Shown here: piece by piece, positions 17,435 through 26,806 of the stretch | How the letters are laid out: every line of letters starts with the position of its first letter | Numbering within the stretch: position 1 is the first letter of the stretch | Assembly: GCF_003815775.1 (NCBI RefSeq) | Contig: NZ_CP033926.1 | Coordinates: forward strand, 4,464,001 to 4,528,000 | DNA: 64,000 nt | Reading direction: 5' to 3' | DNA from: Chryseobacterium joostei | GTDB taxonomy: Bacteria; Bacteroidota; Bacteroidia; Flavobacteriales; Weeksellaceae | Notes under the pieces: model-generated | Databases searched by the model: none | What the model saw: the letters and a program-made list of their open reading frames with translations, nothing else | What the model was told of the DNA's origin: nothing | Made by a program: the position numbers and the translations under genes

Positions 17435-18730
17435 TTAGATCACTTTTACAATGAAGTAACTTTTTTTACCTTTTTGAAGCAATAAGAATTTCCCATCAAT
17501 AAGATCTGTTTCGTTAGCTGTAAAAGTATCATTTACTTTCTGCTTATTCACGGAGATTGAATTTCCCTTCATTTCTCTCTGAGCCTCACTTTTAGATTTA
17601 AGGAATCCTGATTTCTCAGAAAGAAGATCAATAATGTTTATTCCCAATACATCTGCTTTTGCAACTTCCTTTTGTGGAACTCCATCAAAAACCTCAAGGA
17701 ATATTTCTTCATCAAGACTTACTAAATCTTCAGCTGTAGAACGCCCGAAAAGAATTTCAGAAGCTTTAAGAGCTTTTTCATACTCTTCTCTTCCATGTAC
17801 CCAAACCGTTACTTCTTCAGCCAGTTTTCTCTGAAGCTTTCTTTCGTGTGGAGCTGTTTTGTGCTCTTCAACTAAGGCTTCAATTTCCTCTTTTCCAAGG
17901 AACGTGTAAAACTTGATGAATCTTTCAGCATCTTCATCCGTAGCATTCAGCCAGAACTGGTAGAATTTGTATGGAGAAGTCTTCTTTTTATCCAACCAAT
18001 AGTTTTCTCCACTTTCAGACTTTCCGAATTTGGAACCATCAGCCTTTGTAATCAAAGGAACCGTTAATGCAAACGCTTCACCTTGAGCTTTTCTACGAAT
18101 CAATTCTGTTCCTGTAGTGATATTTCCCCACTGGTCAGAACCTCCCATCTGTAGCTTTACATTGTTGTTTTGGTATAAGTGAAGGAAATCATACCCTTGA
18201 ATCAACTGGTAAGTAAACTCTGTGAAACTCATCCCGTCAGCACTTCCGTCTCCTGAGAATCTCTTCTTCACAGAATCCTTAGCCATCATGTAATTAACAG
18301 TGATGTTCTTTCCGATATTTTTAGCAAAATCAAGGAAAGAGATATTTTTCATCCAGTCATAGTTGTTTACCAACTCCGCTTTATTAGGTTCATTACCTGC
18401 GAAATCTAAAAATCTTGATAGTTGGTTTTTCAAACAATCTACATAATGTAAAAGAGTTTCTTCATCCAAAAGGTTTCTTTCTGCAGATTTTCCGGATGGA
18501 TCACCAATCATACCTGTAGCTCCTCCTACTAAGGCAATTGGCTTGTGACCATGCTGTTGAAAATGCGCAAGGATCTTTATCTGAATAAGACTTCCGATAT
18601 GTAAAGAATCGGCAGTTGGATCAAAACCAATATATGCAGTGGTTACCTCTTTATTCAGTTGTTCATCGGTTCCGGGCATCATATCAGCAAATAGACCACG
18701 CCATTTCAGTTCTTCTATAAAGGAATTCAT
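17435..18730 (-). CDS. tyrS: Tyrosyl-tRNA synthetase
   Basis: The 431-residue product matches bacterial TyrRS in length and order. It has [13 protein letters not shown] with the class I HIGH-equivalent HIGS at 44-47, [14 protein letters not shown], the tyrosine-binding [13 protein letters not shown] and GGSDQWGN segments, and the KMSKS-equivalent KFGKS near residue 238. A C-terminal S4-like RNA-binding domain (about 360-430) ends in [11 protein letters not shown]. It charges tRNA-Tyr in the cytoplasm. A perfect -7 box lies 27 bp upstream of the ATG on the minus strand. It is single-gene, convergent with the lipoprotein gene and divergent from the sigma factor gene. Confidence 0.97.
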   Translation of the reverse strand: MNSFIEELKWRGLFADMMPGTDEQLNKEVTTAYIGFDPTADSLHIGSLIQIKILAHFQQHGHKPIALVGGATGMIGDPSGKSAERNLLDEETLLHYVDCLKNQLSRFLDFAGNEPNKAELVNNYDWMKNISFLDFAKNIGKNITVNYMMAKDSVKKRFSGDGSADGMSFTEFTYQLIQGYDFLHLYQNNNVKLQMGGSDQWGNITTGTELIRRKAQGEAFALTVPLITKADGSKFGKSESGENYWLDKKKTSPYKFYQFWLNATDEDAERFIKFYTFLGKEEIEALVEEHKTAPHERKLQRKLAEEVTVWVHGREEYEKALKASEILFGRSTAEDLVSLDEEIFLEVFDGVPQKEVAKADVLGINIIDLLSEKSGFLKSKSEAQREMKGNSISVNKQKVNDTFTANETDLIDGKFLLLQKGKKSYFIVKVI

Positions 18731-18757
18731 TGATTTTTACTTTAAAATTTTACGGTG

Positions 18758-18765
18758 CAAAGATA
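18758..18765 (-). promoter_or_regulatory. -7 promoter box of tyrS
   Basis: On the minus strand this reads TATCTTTG, a perfect TAnnTTTG box, 27 bp upstream of the tyrS ATG. Confidence 0.6.
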
Positions 18766-18926
18766 GTAAATTCAGAAGTATGAAAGGCAAAAGGGTAAAA
18801 AGGCAATATTGCAAATTACTATTCTTGATAGAAATTTATAATGATGTCCATGATTCGGGTGTTTTGCTCTTTCTCCTCTTTACTTTTTTACCTTTTCGCA
18901 GATTTGCCTTTTCGCTCCAAATAATC

Positions 18927-18934
18927 TATATTTG
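18927..18934 (+). promoter_or_regulatory. -7 promoter box of the sigma factor gene
   Basis: TATATTTG ends 6 bp before the ATG at 18941. An alternative TTG start at 18932 would lie inside this box, so the ATG is preferred and the transcript is probably leaderless or nearly so. Confidence 0.6.
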
Positions 18935-18940
18935 TTATTA

Positions 18941-19501
18941 ATGAACGACGAACAGCTATTTCTGCTCATTCAAAAGGCCAAGGACAAAGATCAAAAGGCC
19001 CAGACGAAACTCATCAATGTTTTTTGGGTGGATGTTTTCTCCTTTGTAATGAAAAAAGTGAGAGATGAAAATGATGCCGATGAAATTACTGTAAATGTTT
19101 TTTCCAAGGTATTGTCTAAGTTAGATATGTTCGATCCTCATTTTCAGTTTAAAACCTGGATTTTAACCATTGCTCAAAATACGGTTATTGATTTTTGGAG
19201 AAAGAAAAACCGCGAAAATGAAGATGCTGTTGAGAACCTTGATGAGGTTAAAAACCAGTACGCAAAATCTCCTGAAGAGCTTCTCATTTCTGAAGAAGAG
19301 CAAAAAAAGATCATCAAAACCATAGAATCTCTTGATGCCAATTATCAGGATATTATCAAACTAAGATTTTTCGAAGAAAAAAGCATTAAGGAAATTGCTG
19401 AGGAATTAGGTATTTCTGTAGCCAATACTAAGGTAAGGGTGATGCGTGCTAAAAAAGTCCTTGCTGAATTATTGAAAAATAATGAGTTTGAGGATAACTA
19501 A
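18941..19501 (+). CDS. ECF-type RNA polymerase sigma factor
   Basis: I choose the ATG at 18941 (MNDEQLFLLIQKAK) because an upstream TTG lies within the -7 promoter box. The 186-residue protein has sigma region 2 (about 18-85), including FSFVMKKVRDENDADEITVNVF and FKTWILTIAQNTVIDFWRKKNR. Region 4 (about 125-180) has LDANYQDIIKLRFFEEKSI and EELGISVANTKVRVMRAKKVL. There is no adjacent anti-sigma gene in the same direction, so its control is not visible. It reads divergently from tyrS and is followed by lipA, which has its own promoter box. Confidence 0.93.
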   Translation: MNDEQLFLLIQKAKDKDQKAQTKLINVFWVDVFSFVMKKVRDENDADEITVNVFSKVLSKLDMFDPHFQFKTWILTIAQNTVIDFWRKKNRENEDAVENLDEVKNQYAKSPEELLISEEEQKKIIKTIESLDANYQDIIKLRFFEEKSIKEIAEELGISVANTKVRVMRAKKVLAELLKNNEFEDN

Positions 19502-19616
19502 TTATAGTCATTATTCTTGCTGAAAATCTTAGCTTTCCTACTTTTCCCAATAATTTTACATTGGTATTATTAGTTTCATCAATTTTTCCAGTTGATGGTT
19601 TCCATTAAAAAATCCT

Positions 19617-19624
19617 TAACTTTG
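19617..19624 (+). promoter_or_regulatory. -7 promoter box of lipA
   Basis: TAACTTTG matches TAnnTTTG and ends 16 bp before the lipA ATG. Confidence 0.55.
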
Positions 19625-19640
19625 AACTTCAATTTTAGAA

Positions 19641-20507
19641 ATGGAAAATTTAGTTCAAGATACTACCGTTCAAAAACCAAAGTGGATTCGTGTAAAACTT
19701 CCTACCGGAAAGAATTACAGAGAGCTTAGGACTTTGGTGGACAAATATAAATTAAATACCATATGCCAGAGCGGAAGCTGTCCGAATATGGGAGAGTGTT
19801 GGGGAGAAGGAACGGCAACGTTCATGATCTTAGGAAATATCTGTACAAGAAGCTGTGGATTCTGCGGCGTAAAAACAGGAAAACCGCTTGATGTAAACTG
19901 GGATGAACCTGAAAAAGTGGCTCGTTCAATCAAATTAATGAAGATTAAGCACGCTGTTCTTACTTCTGTAGATCGTGATGACTTGAAAGACATGGGATCT
20001 ATTCTTTGGGGCGAAACAGTAAATGCTGTAAGAAGAATCTCTCCGGGAACAACCATGGAAACATTAATTCCGGACTTCCAGGGAATTACAAAACATCTTG
20101 ATAGATTAGTGGAAGTAGCTCCTGAAGTGATCTCTCACAATATGGAAACTGTAAAACGTTTGACCAGAGAAGTGAGAATCCAGGCAAAATATGAAAGAAG
20201 CCTTGAGGTTTTAAGATATTTAAAGGAAGCTGGGCAAAGAAGAACAAAAACAGGTGTAATGCTTGGTTTAGGAGAAACTAGAGATGAGGTTTTCCAAACG
20301 ATTGAAGACATCAGAAATGCCAATGTGGATGTTATTACGCTTGGGCAATACCTTCAACCGACTAAAAAACATCTTCCCGTAAAAAAATTCATTACACCGG
20401 AAGAGTTTGATGAGTTTGGAGATTTTGCAAGAAGTCTTGGTTTCAGACACGTTGAAAGTTCACCTCTTGTAAGAAGTTCTTACCACGCAGAAAAACATAT
20501 ACATTAA
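19641..20507 (+). CDS. lipA: Lipoyl synthase
   Basis: The 288-residue radical-SAM enzyme has both iron-sulfur sets of LipA. The auxiliary cluster cysteines are Cys42, Cys47 and Cys53 ([12 protein letters not shown]) and the radical-SAM CxxxCxxC is Cys68, Cys72 and Cys75 (CTRSCGFC). The C-terminal VRSSYHAE supplies the conserved Arg-Ser-Ser-Tyr whose Ser binds the auxiliary cluster. It inserts two sulfurs into octanoyl groups on the E2 and H proteins of 2-oxoacid dehydrogenases and the glycine cleavage system. It is a single gene with its own promoter box and terminator. Confidence 0.97.
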   Translation: MENLVQDTTVQKPKWIRVKLPTGKNYRELRTLVDKYKLNTICQSGSCPNMGECWGEGTATFMILGNICTRSCGFCGVKTGKPLDVNWDEPEKVARSIKLMKIKHAVLTSVDRDDLKDMGSILWGETVNAVRRISPGTTMETLIPDFQGITKHLDRLVEVAPEVISHNMETVKRLTREVRIQAKYERSLEVLRYLKEAGQRRTKTGVMLGLGETRDEVFQTIEDIRNANVDVITLGQYLQPTKKHLPVKKFITPEEFDEFGDFARSLGFRHVESSPLVRSSYHAEKHIH

Positions 20508-20514
20508 AATATAG

Positions 20515-20541
20515 ACCGCTCAGTGATGAGCGGTTTTTTTA
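20515..20541. terminator. Terminator after lipA
   Basis: ACCGCTC (20515-20521) pairs with GAGCGGT (20528-20534) and is followed by a T run, 8 bp after the lipA stop. Confidence 0.88.
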
Positions 20542-20552
20542 CTCTTTAAAAT

Positions 20553-21452
20553 CTATTTATTACAGGAAGAATCTCTTGTAATAGTTCCTATCCGCCCATT
20601 TATTTCAATAGGCTTAAAGTGTTTTTTCTTAAATTCTGACGGAGTTTCACTGGTATGCTGCTTAAACAGTTTATTAAAATACGACAGACTTTCAAAACCC
20701 ACCTGAAAACAAACTTCCGTTACAGAATAATCCTTTAACAGATATATCTTTGCTTGGTTGATTCTGTAATTATTTACAAAATCTGTGAATGTCATATTGG
20801 TCTGCTTTTTAAAATATCTACAAAAAGCAGGAGTACTGAGGCTCACAATTTTTGCAATTTCATTCACATTCGGTTTCTTATCGTGATTCTCATGAATATA
20901 GTCGTAGATGGTTCCCATTCTGATCTTGTCGTTCAAGAACCATTTGATCCTTGTATCCTCTTTGTTGAGTTCCTTTACTTCTGCAGAGTCTGCAAGAATC
21001 TGTAAAATCTCAATCATTCCCATCAATGCCTCAAAAGAGCTTTTATCTTTAATGACCTGAAGTTTTTCAACAACAATGTTTTTTGTTTCTCCGAAGAATG
21101 ATAAACCAAGGTAAGATCTGTCCAGCAGTTTTCTGATGTTTTCAAACTCAGGAACAGGAAAGATAATGTTCTGAAGAAAGTTTTCACGCATTTGTAGGAC
21201 TAGCTGTTTGCACTCTGTCTGGATACCATAGTCGAAGTTAAGATGGGGAACATTGGAACCAATCAATAACAAGTCACTGTCAGTAAAACCAGAAATATTT
21301 TTTCCAACATGTCGGATTCCATTGGATGCTTCTACGTATACCAATTCAATTTCAGGATGATAATGCCAGAAAAAACAGTTTTTCAGAGAAGGAGAAAATA
21401 GCTTGAAAGATTTCCCTTTTTCAAACTCAATAATTTCTTTCTGGATTTTCAT
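20553..21452 (-). CDS. AraC-family transcriptional regulator
   Basis: The 299-residue protein has a cupin-like N-terminus (FFWHYHPEIELVYVE at about 27-41) and two C-terminal AraC helix-turn-helix motifs at about 190-285: NVNEIAKIVSLSTPAFCRYFKK and SVTEVCFQVGFESLSYFNKLFK, ending TPSEFKKK. The cupin pocket presumably binds a small ligand. It is divergent from the MFS transporter gene at 21632, with 179 bp between them, the classic layout of a regulator controlling a neighbouring exporter. That control is inferred from layout only. Confidence 0.92.
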   Translation of the reverse strand: MKIQKEIIEFEKGKSFKLFSPSLKNCFFWHYHPEIELVYVEASNGIRHVGKNISGFTDSDLLLIGSNVPHLNFDYGIQTECKQLVLQMRENFLQNIIFPVPEFENIRKLLDRSYLGLSFFGETKNIVVEKLQVIKDKSSFEALMGMIEILQILADSAEVKELNKEDTRIKWFLNDKIRMGTIYDYIHENHDKKPNVNEIAKIVSLSTPAFCRYFKKQTNMTFTDFVNNYRINQAKIYLLKDYSVTEVCFQVGFESLSYFNKLFKQHTSETPSEFKKKHFKPIEINGRIGTITRDSSCNK

Positions 21453-21631
21453 TTTGTTCTGTTTTGATTGTTTGTGAATTTAAAATTAAATAAAAAGGTT
21501 AATACGGAGCAAATTTTTATCATTCAAAGAGAAGTAAAATTCAATCTTTCTTTCGATTTTTGCACTTTCAAATATAAGATGGGCAACCATTCTAAATTTC
21601 TACCAATTAATTCAGAAAAAAGAATATACCA

Positions 21632-22834
21632 ATGAAGATTGATAAAAGAATAATACCGCTGGCAATAGGCGGGTTGGGAATAGGAACTACGGAATTTACC
21701 GTTATGGGACTATTGCCGGACATTGCAAATACTTTACAAATCAGCATTCCTCAGGCGGGGCATTTAATTTCTGCCTATGCTATGGGGGTAGTGATTGGAG
21801 CTCCTCTCCTTATCGGGTACTCAGTAAAGTTTCCACCCAAAAAGGTATTGATCGCTTTTATGATCCTTTTTACACTATTTAATGGACTTTCTGCTATTGC
21901 ACCGAATTATACAACCATGCTGATTATAAGATTTATGTCCGGACTTCCTCATGGAGCATTCTTTGGAGTAGGAACGGTTGTCGCTTCAAAAATGGCCGGA
22001 AAAGGTAAAGAGGCATTCTATATATCAATGATGTTTACAGGGCTCACGGTTGCGAACCTCGCGATGGTTCCATTGGTGACGTATATTGGGCATACTTTCC
22101 ATTGGAGGCTGTACTTTATTATTGTGGCAGTGATTGGCCTTTTTGCCTTATTGTTTTTAAAATTATGGCTTCCTGCCATGGAAGCAAATCAAGATACCCA
22201 TTTTCTGGAAGAATTGAAATTCCTGAAAAATAAGCAATCCTGGTTGGTGCTGGCTATCACTGCGATTGGGTTTGGAGGACTTTTTACATGGCTTAGCTAT
22301 ATTACGCCTCTAATGACGGTAATTTCAGGAGTTCAAAGTAGTCAAATGGCCTATGTAATGGTGCTTGCAGGAGCCGGAATGGTGGTAGGTAACCTCGTTG
22401 GGGGGATTGTTTCAGATAAGCTGGGACCGGAGAAAACATGCGCTGTTCTGATCTTTCTGATGATGATTTCCCTGATAGGCGTATTTTTCCTTTCCGAGCA
22501 TCAGAATATTGCCTTTATATTGACATTTATGTGTGGAGCTTTATCAATGTCTATTGCAGCACCTATTAATATCATGATGATGAAAGCGGCCCCAAGAAGC
22601 GAAATGATGGCAGCTGCTTTTATGCAGGCAGGCTTTAATATTGCCAATGCCATGGGAGCTTTTCTTGGAGGGATTCCTCTGGAATATGACTTGCCGTTCA
22701 ATTACCCGTCACTGGTAGGAGTGGGGATGACCTTTATAGGATTTGTGATCAGTGTAAGATATATGTATCTATATAGTTCTAAAACATCTAATGAAGACGA
22801 GGCAGTTCAAGAATGTGTTTCTTGTGATAAATAA
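21632..22834 (+). CDS. MFS transporter, AraJ-like efflux family
   Basis: The 400-residue protein has about 12 hydrophobic segments. It starts with IGGLGIGTTEFTVMGLLPDIA, characteristic of the AraJ/NepI drug and sugar efflux branch of the major facilitator superfamily, and has the motif A-like GGIVSDKLGPEK between the halves. It probably exports a small organic compound from the cytoplasm by proton antiport. The substrate cannot be read from sequence. The divergent AraC gene is the likely regulator. A strong terminator follows the stop. Confidence 0.88.
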   Translation: MKIDKRIIPLAIGGLGIGTTEFTVMGLLPDIANTLQISIPQAGHLISAYAMGVVIGAPLLIGYSVKFPPKKVLIAFMILFTLFNGLSAIAPNYTTMLIIRFMSGLPHGAFFGVGTVVASKMAGKGKEAFYISMMFTGLTVANLAMVPLVTYIGHTFHWRLYFIIVAVIGLFALLFLKLWLPAMEANQDTHFLEELKFLKNKQSWLVLAITAIGFGGLFTWLSYITPLMTVISGVQSSQMAYVMVLAGAGMVVGNLVGGIVSDKLGPEKTCAVLIFLMMISLIGVFFLSEHQNIAFILTFMCGALSMSIAAPINIMMMKAAPRSEMMAAAFMQAGFNIANAMGAFLGGIPLEYDLPFNYPSLVGVGMTFIGFVISVRYMYLYSSKTSNEDEAVQECVSCDK

Positions 22835-22860
22835 AGACATTAATCTAGTTTTATAAAAAA

Positions 22861-22900
22861 AAAACGCCTGTTTCTATCTTGGAAACAGGCGTTTTTTTTT
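22861..22900. terminator. Bidirectional terminator
   Basis: ACGCCTGTTTC (22864-22874) pairs with GAAACAGGCGT (22882-22892), flanked by long A and T runs. It serves the convergent MFS and SpoIIAA-like genes. Confidence 0.92.
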
Positions 22901-22910
22901 ATTAATAGGT

Positions 22911-23291
22911 TTATACCTCTACTTCATTGCCGTTTTTACACCAGTAGAGCGCATTGTATAAATTTTCTTTTGGGAAAGATTTAAACTCTCCCGGCATCAG
23001 AACACTGAAGATATCCGTAAAGTTCTGAACGCTTTGCTTGTCTGTAACAATGGCTGCACGATTCCACTTTGCCAGGTTTTTGAATCCTAAAAGTAAATCT
23101 TCAAGCCATGCCCCCATGGTAAACTTATCCAGATCAGTATCCAAGTACAGTAAGTAATTCAGCTCACCAAATTGGTCTACTTTTTCTTTCACGTGCGGAA
23201 TTACCAGTTTTTCAAAATCCTCTTTCGTTACTTCTCCGGTTGCACTGAATGCCGCAACATTCTCCGGAGCTTCTGGAATAATTGTTATCAT
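22911..23291 (-). CDS. SpoIIAA-like (STAS-fold) protein
   Basis: The 126-residue protein fits the SpoIIAA-like family in length and pattern: NVAAFSATGEVTKEDFEKLVIP at the start, then LNYLLYLDTDLDKFTMGAWLEDL, then WNRAAIVTDKQSVQNF. These proteins have a STAS-like fold, but most lack a known partner or the phosphorylated Ser of true anti-sigma antagonists. It is cytoplasmic, with no signal peptide. It stands alone and is convergent with the MFS gene. A stress or lipid-binding role has been suggested for the family but is not shown here. Confidence 0.8.
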   Translation of the reverse strand: MITIIPEAPENVAAFSATGEVTKEDFEKLVIPHVKEKVDQFGELNYLLYLDTDLDKFTMGAWLEDLLLGFKNLAKWNRAAIVTDKQSVQNFTDIFSVLMPGEFKSFPKENLYNALYWCKNGNEVEV

Positions 23292-23406
23292 AGTGAATAT
23301 TTTATGGTGGTTGGAACTTAATAAAGTAACAATAACTACACCATAATTTCCATATAAATTGTTAAAATAGGTATGGATATTGTTATTTTTAATGTAAAAT
23401 ATTAAT

Positions 23407-24612
23407 ATGGATCTTAAATCAAATGAACCTTTTTGGCTTTTAAAAAATGGATTGATAGCTTCTTATCCGTCTTTGAAATCCGATGAGAAATGTGATGTTT
23501 TAATTATTGGTGGCGGAATTACAGGAAGTCTTATTGCTCATCAAATGATAAAAGACGGTTATGAAACAATTCTTATCGATAAACGGGAGCTTTGCAATGG
23601 AAGTACCTCTGCCACCACTTCGATGCTTCAGTATGAAATAGATGTTCCTCTTGATGAGCTGATCGGAAAAATAGGAAAGAAAGGTGCAGTTGAAAGTTAT
23701 AAAGCCTGTTCAGAGGCTATTGATGTTATTGAGGGAATTTCAAGACAGATAAGATCCAATGCCGGATTCAAGCGTAAAAAGTCACTGTATTTTGCTTCAA
23801 AAAAGAAAGATGTAGAATGGTTGAAAAAAGAATATGAGGCCAGAAAAAATGCAGGTTTTGAGGTAAAGTGGCTAAATTCGGAACAGATCCTGAAGAATTT
23901 TGAATTTGAAAATACCTATGGCGGAATAGTATCCAGACAAGGAGCCAGCATTGATGCGTTCCAGTTTGCTCATGAATTGTTTAAGCATAATGTAAGGAAA
24001 GGTCTGAAAATATTTGATAAAACTGAAATGGTAAATGTGGAATATCACAAGGGTTTTAACCTTGCCACGGTAGATAGTGGATTTCAGATTAAGGCAAAAA
24101 AGATAATCTATTGCATTGGTTATGAAAGCAAAAATCTGTTGAAAGAGAATTTCGTAGACTTAAAAAGCACCTATGCCGTTGTTTCCGAAATGGATAAAGA
24201 CAAGTTTAAAAATATCAATAACACATTGGTTTGGAATACAGACGACCCCTATATCTATATGCGTACAACGGATGACGGACGATTGTTAATTGGCGGTGGT
24301 GATGAAGATTTTTATGATGCTGAAAAGCGCGATGCCCTATTGGAAAAAAAGAAAAAGGAGATTTTGAAAAACCTTAAGAAAATAAAACCCGATTATCATT
24401 TTTATCCCGACTTTGTGTGGGCAGGAACTTTTGGTGAAACTAAGGATGGACTGCCTTATATTGGTGAACATGAAAAATTCAAGAATTCTTATTTCGTACT
24501 AGGTTTTGGAGGAAACGGAATTACTTTTTCAGTGACGGGTATGGAAATGGTTTCCTCATTTTTAAAGAATAAAAAACATCCACTGTCCAGATACTTTAAA
24601 TTCGGGAGATAG
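23407..24612 (+). CDS. FAD-dependent oxidoreductase (DAO family)
   Basis: The 401-residue protein carries the dinucleotide-binding motif VLIIGGGITGSLIAHQM at about 30-46, followed by the acidic end of strand 2 (IDKR). It also has the TTSMLQYEID segment and a C-terminal YFVLGFGGNGITFSVTGM FAD-binding segment typical of D-amino-acid oxidase/glycine oxidase-like enzymes. It probably oxidises an amine or hydroxy acid. The substrate is not predictable, and there is no Rieske domain. The gene is monocistronic, followed by the 151-bp tandem repeat. Confidence 0.85.
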   Translation: MDLKSNEPFWLLKNGLIASYPSLKSDEKCDVLIIGGGITGSLIAHQMIKDGYETILIDKRELCNGSTSATTSMLQYEIDVPLDELIGKIGKKGAVESYKACSEAIDVIEGISRQIRSNAGFKRKKSLYFASKKKDVEWLKKEYEARKNAGFEVKWLNSEQILKNFEFENTYGGIVSRQGASIDAFQFAHELFKHNVRKGLKIFDKTEMVNVEYHKGFNLATVDSGFQIKAKKIIYCIGYESKNLLKENFVDLKSTYAVVSEMDKDKFKNINNTLVWNTDDPYIYMRTTDDGRLLIGGGDEDFYDAEKRDALLEKKKKEILKNLKKIKPDYHFYPDFVWAGTFGETKDGLPYIGEHEKFKNSYFVLGFGGNGITFSVTGMEMVSSFLKNKKHPLSRYFKFGR

Positions 24613-24615
24613 CTT

Positions 24616-25000
24616 CTGTACATGCAAAACTTGTCCCGTAAAATAGCTTAAGTGTTTAATCTTTTGTAATTTTTGTGGTTTGCATTTTTATTAAAAGAGA
24701 GTCTTTGTATCATAAAAACTCATAATAAGAAGAAAATCTTGATTTTCAGAAAACTTAAGTGTCCTTTATATGCGCAAAGATTGCCCTTTAAGAATAACTT
24801 AAGTGTTTAATCTTTTGTGACTTTTGTGGTTTACATTTTTATTAAAAGAGAGTCTTTACATCATAGAAACTCATAATAAGAAGAAAATCTTGATTTTCAG
24901 AAAACTTAAGTGTCCTTTATATGCGCAAAGCTTGTCCTTTAAGAATAACTTAAGTGTTTAATCTTTTGTGACTTTTGTGGTTTGCATTTTTATTAAAAAG
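24616..25000. repeat. Tandem repeat, 151-bp unit, about 2.5 copies
   Basis: The word CTTAAGTGTTTAATCTTTTG begins at 24647, 24798 and 24949, an exact 151-bp period. The units are nearly identical, differing at a few bases. Inside each full unit the CTTAAGTG word occurs a second time, and the unit contains ACTTTTGTGGTTT, also seen alone at 57475. No ORF spans the array. It fills the space between the convergent oxidoreductase and DUF4139 genes. It resembles a dispersed intergenic element amplified in tandem. Confidence 0.85.
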
Positions 25001-25018
25001 CAAACAGTTTCAAAATAA

Positions 25019-25050
25019 AAAGCGGTGGCCAAATTTTAGCCACCGCTTTA
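25019..25050 (-). terminator. Terminator after the DUF4139 gene
   Basis: AGCGGTGGC (25021-25029) pairs with GCCACCGCT (25039-25047), followed on the minus strand by T-rich sequence. It lies directly after the stop at 25055. Confidence 0.85.
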
Positions 25051-25054
25051 AAGA

Positions 25055-26656
25055 TTATCTGCTGTAATATTGTATTTGCATCTCTTTCGGATACTTTACT
25101 TCATAAGAGAAGCCAATCTTTTCAGAACCTCCGGAACTGATCTTCTTGTTCCAAAGAATACTTCCTGTTTTTTCATCAAGACTTCCACCACCTAGATCTA
25201 TCGTTTTTACCATAATCTTGGAGTTTTCACTGATTGGCAGTTGATCCAGAACTTCCAGTTCAATGCTTTCCTTGGTGTTATTTCGGATGCTTATCTGGTA
25301 AGATTCAGTTTCCCATTTATTAGAATTCATTGACTTTTGAGAGGTTTTGTCTTCCAGCTTGATTCTTTTCACTGTAATTCTTTCATCTACACCAAGGGAG
25401 ATTGGGAACTCATCTTTTACATAATTGCTGGTAATATTGGTTTTCCCGATATAATTATCTTCAAAGTAAATATTGGCCTCGCCGTTGATAAGGTTGAGGT
25501 TCTGCCAGTTTTTTACAAAAGCCATCAGGAATACCTGATTATTAACCTTTGGAACTGTATGGTATTTGTAGGTGGCGTCAATTTGTTTTTTATCCAGAAT
25601 AACATATTGTTCTTTCTCCTGACTTAGAATCGTTTGATTGTAATTCAGTTCATAGATTACATTCATTTGGTTATCATAAACAGAAGCAATAGGAACCTGA
25701 CTTGGCCTTGCTACGGCATCCTCTCTCATTTGATAGGCATTTACTTCTGCTGCTTTGTTTTTTAACTGGTAGCCAGAAATCTCCTGCATTGGATTGTGAC
25801 CTGTATATTCTGCAACATAGAGCGGAGAAAGGATAGGTCTGTCCTGATTGTATGATGGTCTGTAAGTAGATACAAACAATTTTATATTTTTCCAGTCCTG
25901 TCCGGTTTTTTGGTAGATTTTCCCTTTGTAAACCATTTCGAGAGGCTTCTTTACAGACTCAGCGCGTAGATCATAGGATGGTACCCAGCCAGCATCAGAA
26001 ACAATATAGCTTACCCCAAGATTCAGACTGGTATCATTATCTGCAAGAATTTCAAGCAAAAGCTCTTTTCTGTTGGTGTTTTTATGAGTTTGTTCCTCGC
26101 CAGCCTGCTTGTTGAGCTTTGCAATACTTTCATCCAGAACAAACTTCTGCTCGTTCAGTAAAAATACTTGATTATCAATTTCCAGCATTCTTTTTCTGTA
26201 GAATTCCGTAAGCTTAATGAGCTGCTCCTGCGGTGTAGATTTATCATTGGTAGATACTTTTAAATTATCATTAATGATATTCTGCTCCCCGGTAAGGTTC
26301 TTAACCTGAATATTCAATAGGTTTACTTGTCTTTGAAGCTTTTTTCTTTCATCATCAAGTTTCTTTTCACCATCAGATAATTCATCATTTTTCAAAAAAT
26401 TACTTTGAGGGGTGATCGAAAGAAGAGTGGTGTTTTTTTCAAGATTAATTTTATAGGTATTTTCATCCAGGTCATTGGGAAGGTTTACAATCCTTACCAT
26501 ATTTCGGCCTTTCTGAAGACTTACATTGGTACTTCCAAAGACTTTTGCGCCCTGAAGAAATACTGTGGCCTGTTTTACATCAATTTCCTTTTTTATTTCC
26601 TGTGCCTTTAGGAAAGCAACCGAAAATGTAATGAGTATTAAAAAATAGCGTTTCAT
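25055..26656 (-). CDS. DUF4139 domain protein (mucoidy inhibitor MuiA family)
   Basis: The 533-residue protein has a Sec signal peptide (AFLKAQ). Near the N-terminus is the DUF4140 motif (KQATVFLQGAKVFGSTNVSL). A central coiled coil follows at about 85-190, and a C-terminal DUF4139 domain includes VSYIVSDAGWVPSYDLRA and GQDWKNIKL. The family is named after a Streptomyces/Proteobacteria-like mucoidy inhibitor, but its molecular role is unknown; it is exported. Upstream lies a 21-bp-period ACTTGGT direct repeat shared with the neighbouring SIMPL gene and the LytS-type kinase, so I predict LytTR control. Confidence 0.87.
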   Translation of the reverse strand: MKRYFLILITFSVAFLKAQEIKKEIDVKQATVFLQGAKVFGSTNVSLQKGRNMVRIVNLPNDLDENTYKINLEKNTTLLSITPQSNFLKNDELSDGEKKLDDERKKLQRQVNLLNIQVKNLTGEQNIINDNLKVSTNDKSTPQEQLIKLTEFYRKRMLEIDNQVFLLNEQKFVLDESIAKLNKQAGEEQTHKNTNRKELLLEILADNDTSLNLGVSYIVSDAGWVPSYDLRAESVKKPLEMVYKGKIYQKTGQDWKNIKLFVSTYRPSYNQDRPILSPLYVAEYTGHNPMQEISGYQLKNKAAEVNAYQMREDAVARPSQVPIASVYDNQMNVIYELNYNQTILSQEKEQYVILDKKQIDATYKYHTVPKVNNQVFLMAFVKNWQNLNLINGEANIYFEDNYIGKTNITSNYVKDEFPISLGVDERITVKRIKLEDKTSQKSMNSNKWETESYQISIRNNTKESIELEVLDQLPISENSKIMVKTIDLGGGSLDEKTGSILWNKKISSGGSEKIGFSYEVKYPKEMQIQYYSR

Positions 26657-26715
26657 CGTTTATTATTTTAAATTATGAAGTAAAATTACCCGTATTTAGC
26701 CCTGAAAATGGGGAA

Positions 26716-26743
26716 ACTTGGTGAAGTGAAGCTTTCACTTGGT
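26716..26743 (-). promoter_or_regulatory. Putative LytTR operator, DUF4139 gene
   Basis: ACTTGGT occurs at 26716-26722 and 26737-26743, an exact 21-bp period, in the context ACTTGGTGAAGTGAAGCTTT. It lies 60 bp upstream of the ATG at 26656. LytTR regulators bind direct repeats about 21 bp apart; assignment is by inference. Confidence 0.6.
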
Positions 26744-26760
26744 AAACCTGATAATGGTAC

Positions 26761-26788
26761 AAAAAAAAACAGCCCCAAAAGGAGCTGT
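26761..26788 (-). terminator. Terminator after the SIMPL gene
   Basis: ACAGCCCC (26769-26776) pairs with GGAGCTGT (26781-26788) with one mismatch. It is followed on the minus strand by a long T run, 18 bp after the SIMPL stop. Confidence 0.8.
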
Positions 26789-26806
26789 CTTCTTAAATCT
26801 GTTATT

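Noticed and set aside
24616..25000. CRISPR array
   Set aside because: The repeat unit is 151 bp and nearly the whole unit is conserved, so there are no spacers. No cas gene is nearby.
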